From contig NZ_LZLS01000023.1 in assembly GCF_001673365.1 (NCBI RefSeq), positions 62,001 through 126,000 of the forward strand: DNA of 64,000 bases, written 5' to 3'. Positions 8,679-17,362 of the stretch are shown here, in pieces (within the stretch, counting starts at the first letter, position 1; each line of letters opens with the position of its first letter). The stretch comes from Mycobacterium asiaticum (lineage in GTDB: Bacteria; Actinomycetota; Actinomycetes; Mycobacteriales; Mycobacteriaceae). The notes under the pieces were generated by a model. It was given only the letters and a program-made list of their open reading frames with translations. It was not told the DNA's origin and ran no database searches. The position numbers and the translations under genes were made by a program.

Positions 8679-9571
8679 ACACCCGCCCCTGCTGTGGCCC
8701 GTTCGCTGGCTCGCTTTGAGGCCTCGGCAAGCCCGCGCCGGGTGAGCACTCCCGCAACATGCGCCCGGTATTCAGACGATGCGTGGTCGTCGGCGCGTGG
8801 CTCCAATGCGCCCGACACGACGCTTGCCGCCTCTGCAAACAGCGCCGGGTCGGGAGCGTTGCCGTCGAGCAAACGCTCGGCTTCCGCAACGCGCACCGGC
8901 GTGCTGGCGACACCGAAGAACGACAACGACGGTCGCCGCAACAACTCGGCCTCGTCGACCTCTAACGTCGTCACCAAGCCGACCAACGCGAAGTCCCCCT
9001 GCCGTCTGCTTATCTCGAGCACCGACCACCCCGCCCGAGGAGCCCATGCGGGGAAGCGAACTCCTAAGAGCAACTCGTCCTCGGCCAGCGCGGACGACAG
9101 GTAACCCTGGAAGAAGTCACCCGCGCCGATCGTGCGCTGTCCGGCCGCGCCGCCCACGATCATTTCGGCACCGAGCGCCAATGCAACCGCCGGCAGTTCC
9201 GCTGCCGGATCGGCATGGGCCAGACTCCCGCACACCGTCCCTCGGCTGCGGATCGCCCGATGACCAATGTGCGGCATGGCACCGGCTACCGCGGGCGCGG
9301 CGGCGGTCATGACGTCGGACCTCTCGACGCGTGCGTGTGTGACTGACGCTCCGACCGAGACAGTGCCGTCGTCAGTTGCGTCGATCGACTGCAGACCTTG
9401 AACCCGCCCGATGTCGATGAGATGCCCGATCTGGGTCAGCCGGAGGGCGAGGATCGGAAGAAGGCTCTGCCCACCAGCTAGCACCTTGCCGTCGCCGCCA
9501 TAGGTTTGCAGCAGTGCGATCGCCTCGTCGACCGTGTCCGGTCGGTGGTAGTCGAATGGCGACATCTTCAC
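8675..9571 (-). CDS. FAD-binding medium subunit of the molybdenum hydroxylase (CoxM-like)
   Basis: The 298-aa product has the two FAD-contact motifs of the family, AGGQSLLP near residue 32 and TIGAGDFF near residue 150, and starts with the typical FDYHRPDTVDEAIALL. GTG at 9571 is preceded by AAAGGGAGA at suitable spacing, better than ATG two codons later or an ATG 13 codons upstream. First gene of the three-gene hydroxylase operon. A signal for its regulation was not seen in the 78-bp gap upstream. Confidence 0.92.
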   Translation of the reverse strand: MKMSPFDYHRPDTVDEAIALLQTYGGDGKVLAGGQSLLPILALRLTQIGHLIDIGRVQGLQSIDATDDGTVSVGASVTHARVERSDVMTAAAPAVAGAMPHIGHRAIRSRGTVCGSLAHADPAAELPAVALALGAEMIVGGAAGQRTIGAGDFFQGYLSSALAEDELLLGVRFPAWAPRAGWSVLEISRRQGDFALVGLVTTLEVDEAELLRRPSLSFFGVASTPVRVAEAERLLDGNAPDPALFAEAASVVSGALEPRADDHASSEYRAHVAGVLTRRGLAEASKRASERATAGAGV

Positions 9572-9649
9572 GGCGAGTCTCCCTTTGACGAACAGGGATT
9601 TTACGCGCAATACGACGGCAGGTCACTGATGTTGCAGACCGTTTGGAAC

Positions 9650-9958
9650 TCACCGCTCCGGGGTCGCGGGCGGCAAGCTGGGCACCTTGTTGTCTCGCTT
9701 GCACTGCCAGCACACGAAAGACGAGTCTTCGATCGGAATATCTTGTGCCGCAGTGCATCTCCCGCAATAAACTTTTCGGGTACCGTGCGCAGCACCGGGT
9801 GTGGCAGCAGGAAGCATGGCAATGATCACGATGCCGACGAGGCTGAGCAACGCGCCGATCAGAAACCATCCAACTGCGCTGCGATTCTTCCTGACGGCGA
9901 TCCCGGCGGCGATGGCGCCGCAGATCAGTGCCACCACCAGGAGCGCGACTCCTTCCAC
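9650..9958 (-). CDS. Small membrane protein with C-terminal zinc ribbon
   Basis: The 102-aa product has two hydrophobic segments (residues about 3-20 and 30-50) and then two CxxC knuckles, CGRC and CWQC, that look like a zinc ribbon. A basic RKNR lies between the membrane segments. I do not recognise a named family. It precedes the hydroxylase operon on the same strand with a 78-bp gap and is divergent from the M13 peptidase. Confidence 0.75.
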   Translation of the reverse strand: MEGVALLVVALICGAIAAGIAVRKNRSAVGWFLIGALLSLVGIVIIAMLPAATPGAAHGTRKVYCGRCTAAQDIPIEDSSFVCWQCKRDNKVPSLPPATPER

Positions 9959-10055
9959 GATCGCCAGTTAACGGGGTTCGCCCGGCGTAGCGCAATGCTG
10001 ATTGTCGGCGCCTATCGCTAAGCTGCACTTTGGCCCGGCGACTGGAGGATCTGCG

Positions 10056-12107
10056 GTGCGCGTATTCGTCCGAACGATGGCAGTGTTGCTGGCTGCTTGC
10101 CTAGTGCTTGTCGGGTGTGGTCGTCCGGCCCAGCCGTCTGCCAAGCCGAAAGTTGGCGCCTGGGGCGTTGATTTGGCCGACATGGATAGATCCGTTCGGC
10201 CCGGCAACGACTTTTTCGACTACGTCGTCGGCACCTGGGTCAAAGGCGCGAAGATCCCCGCGGACAAGGTGTGCGCGGGTGTCAATCTCGACATTCAGAA
10301 CCAGCTCAATGACGACCTGAAGGCGATCGTCCAGGGCGCAGCTGCCAAACATGCACCAGCAGGGGACATTTCACAGCAGATCGGCGACCTCTACGCGTCC
10401 TACATGAACGAAGAGCTGCTGAACAAGAAGGGCGTCGAACCGGTGCGGCCCCTGCTGTCGTCGATCGAAGGAATCAACGACAGGCCAGCCCTCAACGCTG
10501 TCGTGGTCTCGTTCAACGGGAAGACGCGGGTGTCGGATCCCTTCCCTGTCTCAGTAGGGATCGATCCGAACCAACCCACCCGCTACCTGCCCATCATCTG
10601 GCAGGGCGGCCTGTCACTTCCTGACCGCGACTACTACGTCAAAACCGATGCCGAGTCGGTCGAACTGCGCAGCAAGTTCGTCGCGCATGCGTCCCGGCTT
10701 CTCGGCCTCGCTGGCTACGCCGATTCGCAGCAACAGGCCGAACAACTGCTTGCCCTGGAAACCAAACTGGCCGAGGTCCAGGTGCCGCTCGAGGAAGAGC
10801 GCAATGTCGTCGCGACGAACAACATCATGCCGCGCGCCGCAGTCGAGCAACTCGGTGAGGGCGCGCCGTTGCGGGAGCTGTTCGATGCCCTGAAGTTGCC
10901 AGCGGTGACCGACTTCCAGGTCGGTATGCCCGACGTATTGCGCAAGACCTCAGGGCTTTTCGCCACGGAGTCGTTAGACGCCTGGAAGTCCTACCTGCGC
11001 TACCACGTGCTGGATGCCTACGGTGGCGAGCTTTCGACACCGTTCGCCGACGAGCTGTTCGACTTCTACGGCCGCACGATCTCCGGTGCTCAAGAGCGCG
11101 CGCCGCGAGAAAAGCGCGGCGTCTCTCGAGTGAGCAACGGACTCGGCGACGCTGTCGGCGAGCTCTACGTCCACGCACACTTCAGTCAACAGACTCGCGA
11201 GCGGGCCCAAGGGCTGGTCGAGAACCTCCGCAAGGCGTACAGCGCACGCATCGAGGGTGCCTCGTGGATGTCGCCGGAAACGAAGAAAGAAGCTCAGGCC
11301 AAGCTCGCAGCCATGGTCGCCAAGATCGGCTACCCCGACCGGTGGAAGTCGTATGCGACGGTCAAGATCGACGCGGGCGAGCTCGTCGGCAATCAGGACA
11401 ACCTGGCGATCTGGTCGTGGAATGACGACGCCGGCAAGTTGGGCAAGCCGATCGATCGCGCCGAATGGAGCATGACTCCGCAAACCAACAATGCCTACTA
11501 CTCTCCGCGCCTCAACGACATCGTGTTCCCCGCGGCGATACTGCAGCCGCCGAACTTCGATCCCGCAGCCGATGCAGCGGCAAACTACGGCGCAATCGGG
11601 GCCACCATCGGCCACGAGATGAGCCACGCGTTCGACGACCAGGGCCGCAAGAGCGACGGCACCGGGATGCAGCGCGATTGGTGGACACCCGCGGACGCCG
11701 AGCGCTATGACAATGAGTCGGCAAAACTTGTCGACCAGTTCAGTGGATACGAACCACTACCGGGAAATCGGATCAACGGGAAGCTGACCCTGGGCGAGAA
11801 CATCGCGGATCTCGCGGGACTGCGCATCGCTTACGACGCCTACAAGTTGTCTCTCGGTGGAAAAGAGGCGCCGGTTATCGACGGGCTTACCGGCGATCAG
11901 CGATTCTTCCTCGCCTTCGCGGCGAGTTGGAAGGAGATCTGCCGGCCCCAAACCGAACGCAACCAACTGTTGTCGGACGTCCACAGCCCCGCGAAGTTCC
12001 GGGTCAACGGGATCGTCCGCAACATGGACGAGTGGTATACCGCGTTCAACGTCCAGCCCGGCGACTCGTTGTATTTGAAACCAGAGGACCGCGTCCGAGT
12101 CTGGTGA
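10056..12107 (+). CDS. M13-family zinc metallopeptidase, lipoprotein
   Basis: The 683-aa product begins with a signal peptide ending in a lipobox, LVLVGC, so it should be anchored outside the membrane. The neprilysin-type zinc site is HEMSH at residues 520-524, with the third ligand in GENIADLAG (Glu about 581). M13 enzymes cleave oligopeptides; mycobacterial Zmp1 is a relative but is not described as a lipoprotein. GTG at 10056 has GGAGGA six bases upstream and places the lipobox correctly, while the longer frame from 10002 does not. It converges on the kinase gene. Confidence 0.92.
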   Translation: MRVFVRTMAVLLAACLVLVGCGRPAQPSAKPKVGAWGVDLADMDRSVRPGNDFFDYVVGTWVKGAKIPADKVCAGVNLDIQNQLNDDLKAIVQGAAAKHAPAGDISQQIGDLYASYMNEELLNKKGVEPVRPLLSSIEGINDRPALNAVVVSFNGKTRVSDPFPVSVGIDPNQPTRYLPIIWQGGLSLPDRDYYVKTDAESVELRSKFVAHASRLLGLAGYADSQQQAEQLLALETKLAEVQVPLEEERNVVATNNIMPRAAVEQLGEGAPLRELFDALKLPAVTDFQVGMPDVLRKTSGLFATESLDAWKSYLRYHVLDAYGGELSTPFADELFDFYGRTISGAQERAPREKRGVSRVSNGLGDAVGELYVHAHFSQQTRERAQGLVENLRKAYSARIEGASWMSPETKKEAQAKLAAMVAKIGYPDRWKSYATVKIDAGELVGNQDNLAIWSWNDDAGKLGKPIDRAEWSMTPQTNNAYYSPRLNDIVFPAAILQPPNFDPAADAAANYGAIGATIGHEMSHAFDDQGRKSDGTGMQRDWWTPADAERYDNESAKLVDQFSGYEPLPGNRINGKLTLGENIADLAGLRIAYDAYKLSLGGKEAPVIDGLTGDQRFFLAFAASWKEICRPQTERNQLLSDVHSPAKFRVNGIVRNMDEWYTAFNVQPGDSLYLKPEDRVRVW

Positions 12108-12149
12108 TCAGCAACGACGGGCCTCTCCGCGTTCGTGGGACCGGTGCGG

Positions 12150-13913
12150 TCAGCCCGCCGCTTGCAGGGTAATGTCGGAGAGTTCCGTCCGGCTCTCGCC
12201 CTTGGTGGTGCCCAGTTTGGAGATCCACACCAGCACATTGGACGTCTTGGTCTTGTTGTGTACCTCGATGCGGTTGCGTCCCGGCTGCAGGGCGGTAGTG
12301 GGGGTCAACTCGGTAGTGTCGGACAGTTTGCTCGGCTTGTCCGTGGAAGCCGCACGGATCTGAACCTCGGTGCCGCTGCTGGGCACTTCCAGAGTCACCG
12401 CGCTCAACGCGGTCGGCTGAGCGAGATGCAGCAACAGGCCCATTCCGGAGATGAACTTCGGGAAGGGGACGGCGTCCATATAGGTGACGGTCGACCAGCC
12501 CGTGCTGGAGTTGCCGTCGATTGCCAGCTTGGCGTCCTGCGGATTGTCCGGCGCACCGTCTGGTGAGAACACCGTTGCACTCACTGGCTTGACGATCGGT
12601 CCGGGGCGAGTCGACTGACCGAACCCATGTGTGAACCACACGACCGCGGCCGCGGTCACCGCAATAACCACGAGAGCGGCGGCAACGGCGGCGAGGATGC
12701 GACCTTTGCTGCGCTTCGGGGCTTCCGGAGCCTTCTCGCGCGGCGGTTCGGCAGGGACCTCGGACCGACCGCGCTTGGGACGAGCTATGGCCGAAAGGTT
12801 GACGACCTTGTCGGCGTCGAGGGTTTCGCCGTCCCAGATGCCGCTGACCTCGACGGCATCCCCTTCGGCGAGCTGTCCCGCGACGAGATCGGTTTGTATT
12901 TCCACCGGAACTCGAGCGGGACCGCTCTCCAGCGGCTCGTCGGGAATTACCTGGAACGATATGGTCCCGATTTGATCCTGCGGACCGGCTGCAGTTTGCC
13001 GCACGCCGCGAGCAGTCCCGGTGAGGATCAGTTGTTCAAGACGCTGAGTAGCCGGCCGCCCGGCCGTCTCCCGGACCGGACCCGGCTGCGTCAGAGCCCG
13101 GGCAAAGTCGGCACAGGTCGGGTACCGCTGGGTCGGGTCTTTCGACAGCGCGCGTGCCAGTACGGCGTCCACGTGCGCGAGGTCCGGGCGTCGCTGCGAT
13201 ATCGGTGGTGGCGGCGTACTGAGATGGTGGCTGACCACGACAGCGCGGTTCGAGTCCTGAAAAGGTGGCGCGCCCGTCAACAAATGAAAGGTTGTGGCAG
13301 CCAATGAATATTGATCCGCTCGCCCGTCGAGCGTCTTGCCTAAGAGCTGCTCTGGCGCCACATAACTGATGGTTCCGACCGCGACATTGGCTTCGGTGAG
13401 GTTGCTGACGTCGTCGATCTTGCGGGCGATGCCGAAATCGGTCAGTAATACCCTGCGACGGTGCCCGTCGGCCGCTGTCACCAGAATGTTCTCGGGCTTG
13501 ACGTCACGGTGAAGCAACAGGTGATCGTGCCCGAAATCGAGCGCATCGGCGACTGCCGTCACGATCTCCCAAACGTCTTCTTCCGGCATGCCGCGCGGGT
13601 GCCGCTCCCGAACCAGTTGACCTGCGTCGGTGCCGTCGACGTAGTCCATCGAGATCCAGAGCCGGCCGTTGAATTCGCCGCGGTCGAGCACGCGCACGAT
13701 ATGCGGATGCCACAGCGTCGCTGCCAGTTCGGCTTCGCGATTGAATCTCGCGCGGAACTCCTCGTCGGCTGCTGAGGCCACCGACAAGATCTTCAGCGCG
13801 TCTTGTCGAGGCAGACGAGGATGTTGGGCGAGGTAGACCTCGCCCATGCCACCAGTGCCGAGCAGGCGCTGAATGACGTAGCCAGCGAAGACCTCGCCGT
13901 TGTTGAACGGCAT
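12150..13913 (-). CDS. Receptor-like Ser/Thr protein kinase with extracellular sensor
   Basis: The 587-aa product has a full kinase domain at residues 10-275: GTGGMGEVY loop, Lys41, HRD at 135-137, DFG at 159-161 and APEQ near 186. A small beta-rich segment (about 315-378) with the look of an OB fold follows, then a basic Pro-rich linker, one membrane helix at 406-427 and an extracellular C-terminal domain of about 150 residues that resembles the discoidin-like domain of MviN-type proteins. ATG 13913 is chosen because the kinase fold starts there. Partners are unknown. Confidence 0.92.
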   Translation of the reverse strand: MPFNNGEVFAGYVIQRLLGTGGMGEVYLAQHPRLPRQDALKILSVASAADEEFRARFNREAELAATLWHPHIVRVLDRGEFNGRLWISMDYVDGTDAGQLVRERHPRGMPEEDVWEIVTAVADALDFGHDHLLLHRDVKPENILVTAADGHRRRVLLTDFGIARKIDDVSNLTEANVAVGTISYVAPEQLLGKTLDGRADQYSLAATTFHLLTGAPPFQDSNRAVVVSHHLSTPPPPISQRRPDLAHVDAVLARALSKDPTQRYPTCADFARALTQPGPVRETAGRPATQRLEQLILTGTARGVRQTAAGPQDQIGTISFQVIPDEPLESGPARVPVEIQTDLVAGQLAEGDAVEVSGIWDGETLDADKVVNLSAIARPKRGRSEVPAEPPREKAPEAPKRSKGRILAAVAAALVVIAVTAAAVVWFTHGFGQSTRPGPIVKPVSATVFSPDGAPDNPQDAKLAIDGNSSTGWSTVTYMDAVPFPKFISGMGLLLHLAQPTALSAVTLEVPSSGTEVQIRAASTDKPSKLSDTTELTPTTALQPGRNRIEVHNKTKTSNVLVWISKLGTTKGESRTELSDITLQAAG

Positions 13914-13987
13914 GCCCGAAAGCCTACAAACCGGCACGCTCGGGGAGCGAATCGCGCTGTTCCGGCCGGGGGACTCCGATCGCAGAG

Positions 13988-14440
13988 TCAGGCGTTACCG
14001 AGCACCACCGTGCTGAACAGCGTCACGGCCCAGTAGGCGGCCAGGAGAGTGGACGCAAAGCCCAATAAAGCAACGAAAAGGGGCGGTGTCAGGGCTAGCG
14101 CACCCAACTGGATCAGGGTGGTCCAGCCGTTGTCTTCGGCGGGCAGGACCGGCCCCAGCGCCGCTGCGCTGGCGGCCTCCGCGCTCGCATAGGCGTTCGC
14201 GCTCCCGTTCAACTGCTGGGTGAACTGGTCATGGAATGCCGCCGCTTGCTCGGCGACTTTCTGGAAATCCTGAGCATGCGCGCCGAACACGCCCGCCACC
14301 GCCGTGGAAATCTCGTCGCTCGCGGCGCTGGCGATGTTGGTGGTGGGGGCTGCAGCTTCGAGATGTGCGACTCTCAGGTCGGATCCGATAGATCCAAGAT
14401 CGCGTGTGGCGGTGAGCAAACTTTCCGGCGCTACCTGCAT
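13988..14440 (-). CDS. PE-family protein with hydrophobic C-terminus
   Basis: The 150-aa product starts with a PE domain: PE at residues 5-6, an Ala-rich helical hairpin and the ESX secretion motif YASAE near residue 85. After the domain comes a short link and a strongly hydrophobic tail of about 45 residues, ending FSTVVLGNA, long enough for one or two membrane segments. Most PE proteins end after the helices or carry PGRS or an enzyme. It is divergent from a PE-lipase gene; no PPE or ESX partner is in the window. Confidence 0.85.
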   Translation of the reverse strand: MQVAPESLLTATRDLGSIGSDLRVAHLEAAAPTTNIASAASDEISTAVAGVFGAHAQDFQKVAEQAAAFHDQFTQQLNGSANAYASAEAASAAALGPVLPAEDNGWTTLIQLGALALTPPLFVALLGFASTLLAAYWAVTLFSTVVLGNA

Positions 14441-14603
14441 CTTCGGCAGCCTAACCAGGCAGCCCTAATGTTGCTGCGTTTTCCCGATATTCCCGTTGTT
14501 TTCTGGCGGTTCTGCTGACGGCGGGTTTTGCTGCCGATAGATTCCGAATGGGGTTGATGACTTATCGGGTTATCGAGCGCGATTTGACGGGTGGGAGGCT
14601 CTC

Positions 14604-15998
14604 ATGTCGGTGATGGTGGTGCCGGAGTGGGTCACAGCGGCAGCGGCAGATGTAGTGGACGTCGGGGCGGCGCTCGGGGCAGCCAACGCTGCGGCCGCGG
14701 CGCCGACCACTGGGTTGCTGGCAGCGGCTGAAGACGAGGTGTCGGCCGCGATAGCGGCACTGTTCGCAGCACACGGCCGCGGCTACCAAGTCCTGAGCGC
14801 CCAAGTCGCCTCGTTCAACGACGGCTTTGTGCAGGCATTAACCAGCGCGGGCAGAACATATGCCGCCGCTGAGGCGGCCAGCGCCGCGCCGCTGCAGACT
14901 TTCGAGCAGCTGGTGCTCGGTTTCGAACAGGGCATCGAGCAATTCCCCACGACTGTGGGCACCGGGTTCAACCGAGTGGCCAACACGATCTTCACCGAGA
15001 TCTTCGGTGCGACTGCCGACCCGCCGTTCCCCGCAACACAAGCCGGCGGTTTCACCGGCCAACCGTCACTGTTGACCAGGTTCGAAGAGGCCGCGCTGTT
15101 TCCGTTGAAACCCCTGCTGAGTTTGTCCGGACTCGAAAGCCAACTGGCTTCGCCTACTAACCCATTTCTCCAACTGGTTGCCAGCGATATTCCGCCGATA
15201 TCTTGGTTTGTCGGCAACTCGCCGCCACCGTTCTTGAATTTGCTGCTCGGAGAAACGGTGCAGTACACGACATCCAACGGGATGAGCATCGTGCAGATCA
15301 CGCCGGCGCAGCCGACCGGCGAATACGTGGTGGCCATTCACGGTGGTGCATTTATCTTCCCGCCTTCGTTCCTGCACTGGATCCACTACTCGGTGATGGC
15401 CCAGCAGACCGGCGCGACGATCCAGGTGCCGATCTACCCATTGCTGCAGCAAGGCGGAACTGCTGGCGTCGTGGTGCCTCAAATGGCCGGTTTCATCGCC
15501 GACCAAATCACTGCGCATGGGAGCAGCAACGTGAGCGTGATCGGCGACTCCGCCGGCGGCAACCTCGCGCTCGCCGCTGTCCAACACATGTTGGTCGCCA
15601 ACCCGCTCGCCACCATGCCGTCCAGGATGGTCCTGCTGTCCCCGTGGCTTGACCTGGGCATGACCAATCCGAATATCGGGTTCGTTCAGGATCCGCTGCT
15701 TCCACTTGGACCTGCACAGATGATCGGCAAGGTGTGGGCAAACGGCCTTCCGCTGACCGACTACCGGGTGAGCCCGCTGTACGGGTCGCTCGCGGGGCTC
15801 CCGGAGACCTATGTCTACTCGGGCAACCTCGACATCCTTTCGCCCGATGTGTTCCGTCTGCAAACGTCGGCCGTGAACTATGCGGCTCCGTTCAACTTCG
15901 TCCTGGCCAACGGCCAGATTCACGACTGGCTGATTCTCACCTTGGACGGGGTCCGCTACTGGCCGCAGATCAACCAGGAACTGGGTATCGCGGCCTGA
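14604..15998 (+). CDS. PE-family protein fused to an alpha/beta-hydrolase (LipY-like lipase)
   Basis: The 464-aa product has a PE domain (residues 1-98, PE at 7-8, secretion motif YAAAE), a linker to about 210 and an alpha/beta-hydrolase of the hormone-sensitive-lipase type. The triad can be placed: Ser316 in GDSAGG, Asp410 in SGNLDIL and His440 in GQIHDW; HGGAF at 246-250 forms the oxyanion hole. LipY of M. tuberculosis has the same plan and hydrolyses triacylglycerol. ATG 14604 follows GGGAGG. Likely exported through an ESX system and active at the cell surface. Confidence 0.92.
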   Translation: MSVMVVPEWVTAAAADVVDVGAALGAANAAAAAPTTGLLAAAEDEVSAAIAALFAAHGRGYQVLSAQVASFNDGFVQALTSAGRTYAAAEAASAAPLQTFEQLVLGFEQGIEQFPTTVGTGFNRVANTIFTEIFGATADPPFPATQAGGFTGQPSLLTRFEEAALFPLKPLLSLSGLESQLASPTNPFLQLVASDIPPISWFVGNSPPPFLNLLLGETVQYTTSNGMSIVQITPAQPTGEYVVAIHGGAFIFPPSFLHWIHYSVMAQQTGATIQVPIYPLLQQGGTAGVVVPQMAGFIADQITAHGSSNVSVIGDSAGGNLALAAVQHMLVANPLATMPSRMVLLSPWLDLGMTNPNIGFVQDPLLPLGPAQMIGKVWANGLPLTDYRVSPLYGSLAGLPETYVYSGNLDILSPDVFRLQTSAVNYAAPFNFVLANGQIHDWLILTLDGVRYWPQINQELGIAA

Positions 15999-16003
15999 TC
16001 CGT

Positions 16004-16029
16004 GCGTGTGACGCTTGCTCGTCACACGC
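16004..16029 (+). terminator. Hairpin just after the PE-lipase stop
   Basis: A perfect 10-bp stem, GCGTGTGACG (16004-16013) with CGTCACACGC (16020-16029), has a 6-nt loop and starts five bases after the stop at 15998. There is no T-tract, as is usual for mycobacterial hairpin terminators. Confidence 0.55.
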
Positions 16030-16055
16030 GTCACACCCGCCCCGCGGAGCTGACG

Positions 16056-16331
16056 GTGTGTATGTTTGCCCGGCTCCGAGCGACACCGCACGACGGCTCA
16101 GCTGGTTGTCGCTCGGAGTTGGGCAAATATATACATCACCCTCGGCCCGTGACAGTTGTGACGCCTGGGGTTCGATCGGGTTGTGCTCTGCCGGCACCTG
16201 AACGTGTGCATGTTTGCCCGGCTCCGAGCGACACCGCACGGCGGCTCAGCTGGTTGTCGCTCGGAGTCGGGCAAATATGTACATCACCCTCGCCCCGTGA
16301 CAGTTGTGACGCCTGGGGTTTAACCGGGTTG
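16056..16331. repeat. Two tandem copies of a 128-bp element, each with a 29-bp-arm hairpin
   Basis: Copies at 16056-16183 and 16204-16331 have a 148-bp period and differ at about eight bases. Each holds a long inverted repeat: arms 16057-16085/16107-16135 in copy 1 and 16205-16233/16255-16283 in copy 2, with a 21-nt loop. Mismatches between the arms are all G/T-type, so the plus-strand RNA pairs fully through G-U wobbles. One difference between the copies is compensated in the opposite arm. The element fills most of the 348-bp gap between the convergent PE-lipase and SDR genes. No ORF in it looks coding. Confidence 0.85.
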
Positions 16332-16346
16332 CTTCGCCCGGCGGCG

Positions 16347-17192
16347 TCAGAACTTCGCGACGGCCCCAGCGTCCACCGGCAACGCCGCGCCGGTGATGTA
16401 TTGGGCTTCGTCGGAAGCAAGGAACAGCACGGCGTTGCTGACGGCGCGGGCTTCGATCACGGGTTTGGGCATCATGTGGAAATGCCCGATGACCCCGGCG
16501 ATGTCGTCCATTGTGGGTTCGTCCAGATCCGGCCGTAACGTGCGACGGAACTGGTCGTTGTCGATCATCGGCGTCAAGATGTTGCCTGGATGAATCGAAT
16601 TCACTCGAATCCATTGGTAGGCAAGCTCATTGGCGAGCGAGTTCATCAACCCGACGACAGCGTGCTTGGCCGATGCGTAGTGGGCCATGTAGCCGCCGCC
16701 GCGGATACCCAACATCGAGCTGACCAGGATGATCGATCCGCCACCGTTCGTCATATGCGGTAGCGCGACCTTGACGGTGTGCCAGACCCCGGTCAAATTG
16801 ATATCCACCATGGTCTGCCAGGCGGATTCCTCGATCTGGGCGGCCGGTGCCGGCGATCCGCTGATGCCGGCGTTGGCCACGACGATGTCAATCGCGCCTA
16901 TTGCCTCGACTCCCTGCTCCACGGCAGCACGCAGGCTCTCTAGCTCTCGGACGTCGGCTTTGGCGGTGAAGATGCGACGACCCGTCTTCTCCACCAATGC
17001 CGTGGTGTCGGCGAGGTCGGCATCGGTTGCGCCCGGATAGGCGACGCCGTCGATGTCTTCACAGATATCGACGGCGATGATGTCCGCGCCCTCCTCGGCG
17101 AGACGGATCGCGTGCTCTCGCCCCTGGCCGCGCGCGGCACCGGTGATGAACGCGACCTTGCCGGCGACTCTGCCGAGCTTGTTGCCTGTCAT
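16347..17192 (-). CDS. SDR oxidoreductase, mycofactocin-coupled type
   Basis: The 281-aa product has the cofactor motif TGAARGQGREHA near residue 16, the catalytic Ser in ILVSSMLG and YASAK as the Tyr/Lys pair. The insert after the first strands (VDICEDIDG...YPGATDADLADT) is typical of the SDR subgroup that keeps a bound nicotinamide cofactor and recycles it with mycofactocin. Substrate is probably an alcohol or ketone. ATG 17192 has GGAAAGGA upstream; the open frame runs 50 codons further without signals. It is divergent from the 717-residue orphan. Confidence 0.9.
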   Translation of the reverse strand: MTGNKLGRVAGKVAFITGAARGQGREHAIRLAEEGADIIAVDICEDIDGVAYPGATDADLADTTALVEKTGRRIFTAKADVRELESLRAAVEQGVEAIGAIDIVVANAGISGSPAPAAQIEESAWQTMVDINLTGVWHTVKVALPHMTNGGGSIILVSSMLGIRGGGYMAHYASAKHAVVGLMNSLANELAYQWIRVNSIHPGNILTPMIDNDQFRRTLRPDLDEPTMDDIAGVIGHFHMMPKPVIEARAVSNAVLFLASDEAQYITGAALPVDAGAVAKF

Positions 17193-17238
17193 CGCAATCC
17201 TTTCCCAGGAGGATCTGCTTCCGGAAACAGTCAACATA

Positions 17239-17260
17239 CAACGCGGCGAGCGCCGCGTTG
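17239..17260. promoter_or_regulatory. Perfect 22-bp palindrome between divergent genes
   Basis: CAACGCGGCG-AG-CGCCGCGTTG is a perfect inverted repeat with 10-bp arms in the gap between the SDR (start 17192) and the 717-residue protein (start 17363). It may be an operator for both, or a hairpin in the leader. No regulator gene is adjacent. Confidence 0.5.
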
Positions 17261-17362
17261 CGGGTCGGCGGATCCGGGTGGGCGGCCATGACTCGCGGCG
17301 GGTCTTTTTGGGTACAAGATCCGCAAGCAACCGAGCGTCCACTGGTCAATTGGAGATTGGAC

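Noticed and set aside
5582..9571. Form I CO dehydrogenase (coxMSL)
   Set aside because: Gene order and MoxR/CoxE neighbours fit, but the large subunit lacks the AYxCSFR active-site loop.
15066..16091. 341-codon minus-strand open frame opposite the PE-lipase gene
   Set aside because: The plus strand has a complete PE plus hydrolase reading with a catalytic triad; the antisense protein has no recognisable pattern and runs into the hairpin repeat.
16161..16190. T-loop-like GGTTCGATC in the hairpin element
   Set aside because: It belongs to the 128-bp repeat and no cloverleaf can be formed around it; the second copy has a different sequence here.
16056..16331. CRISPR array
   Set aside because: Only two copies, each 128 bp with a 20-bp gap, and the strong inner hairpin does not match CRISPR repeat size; no cas genes are present.
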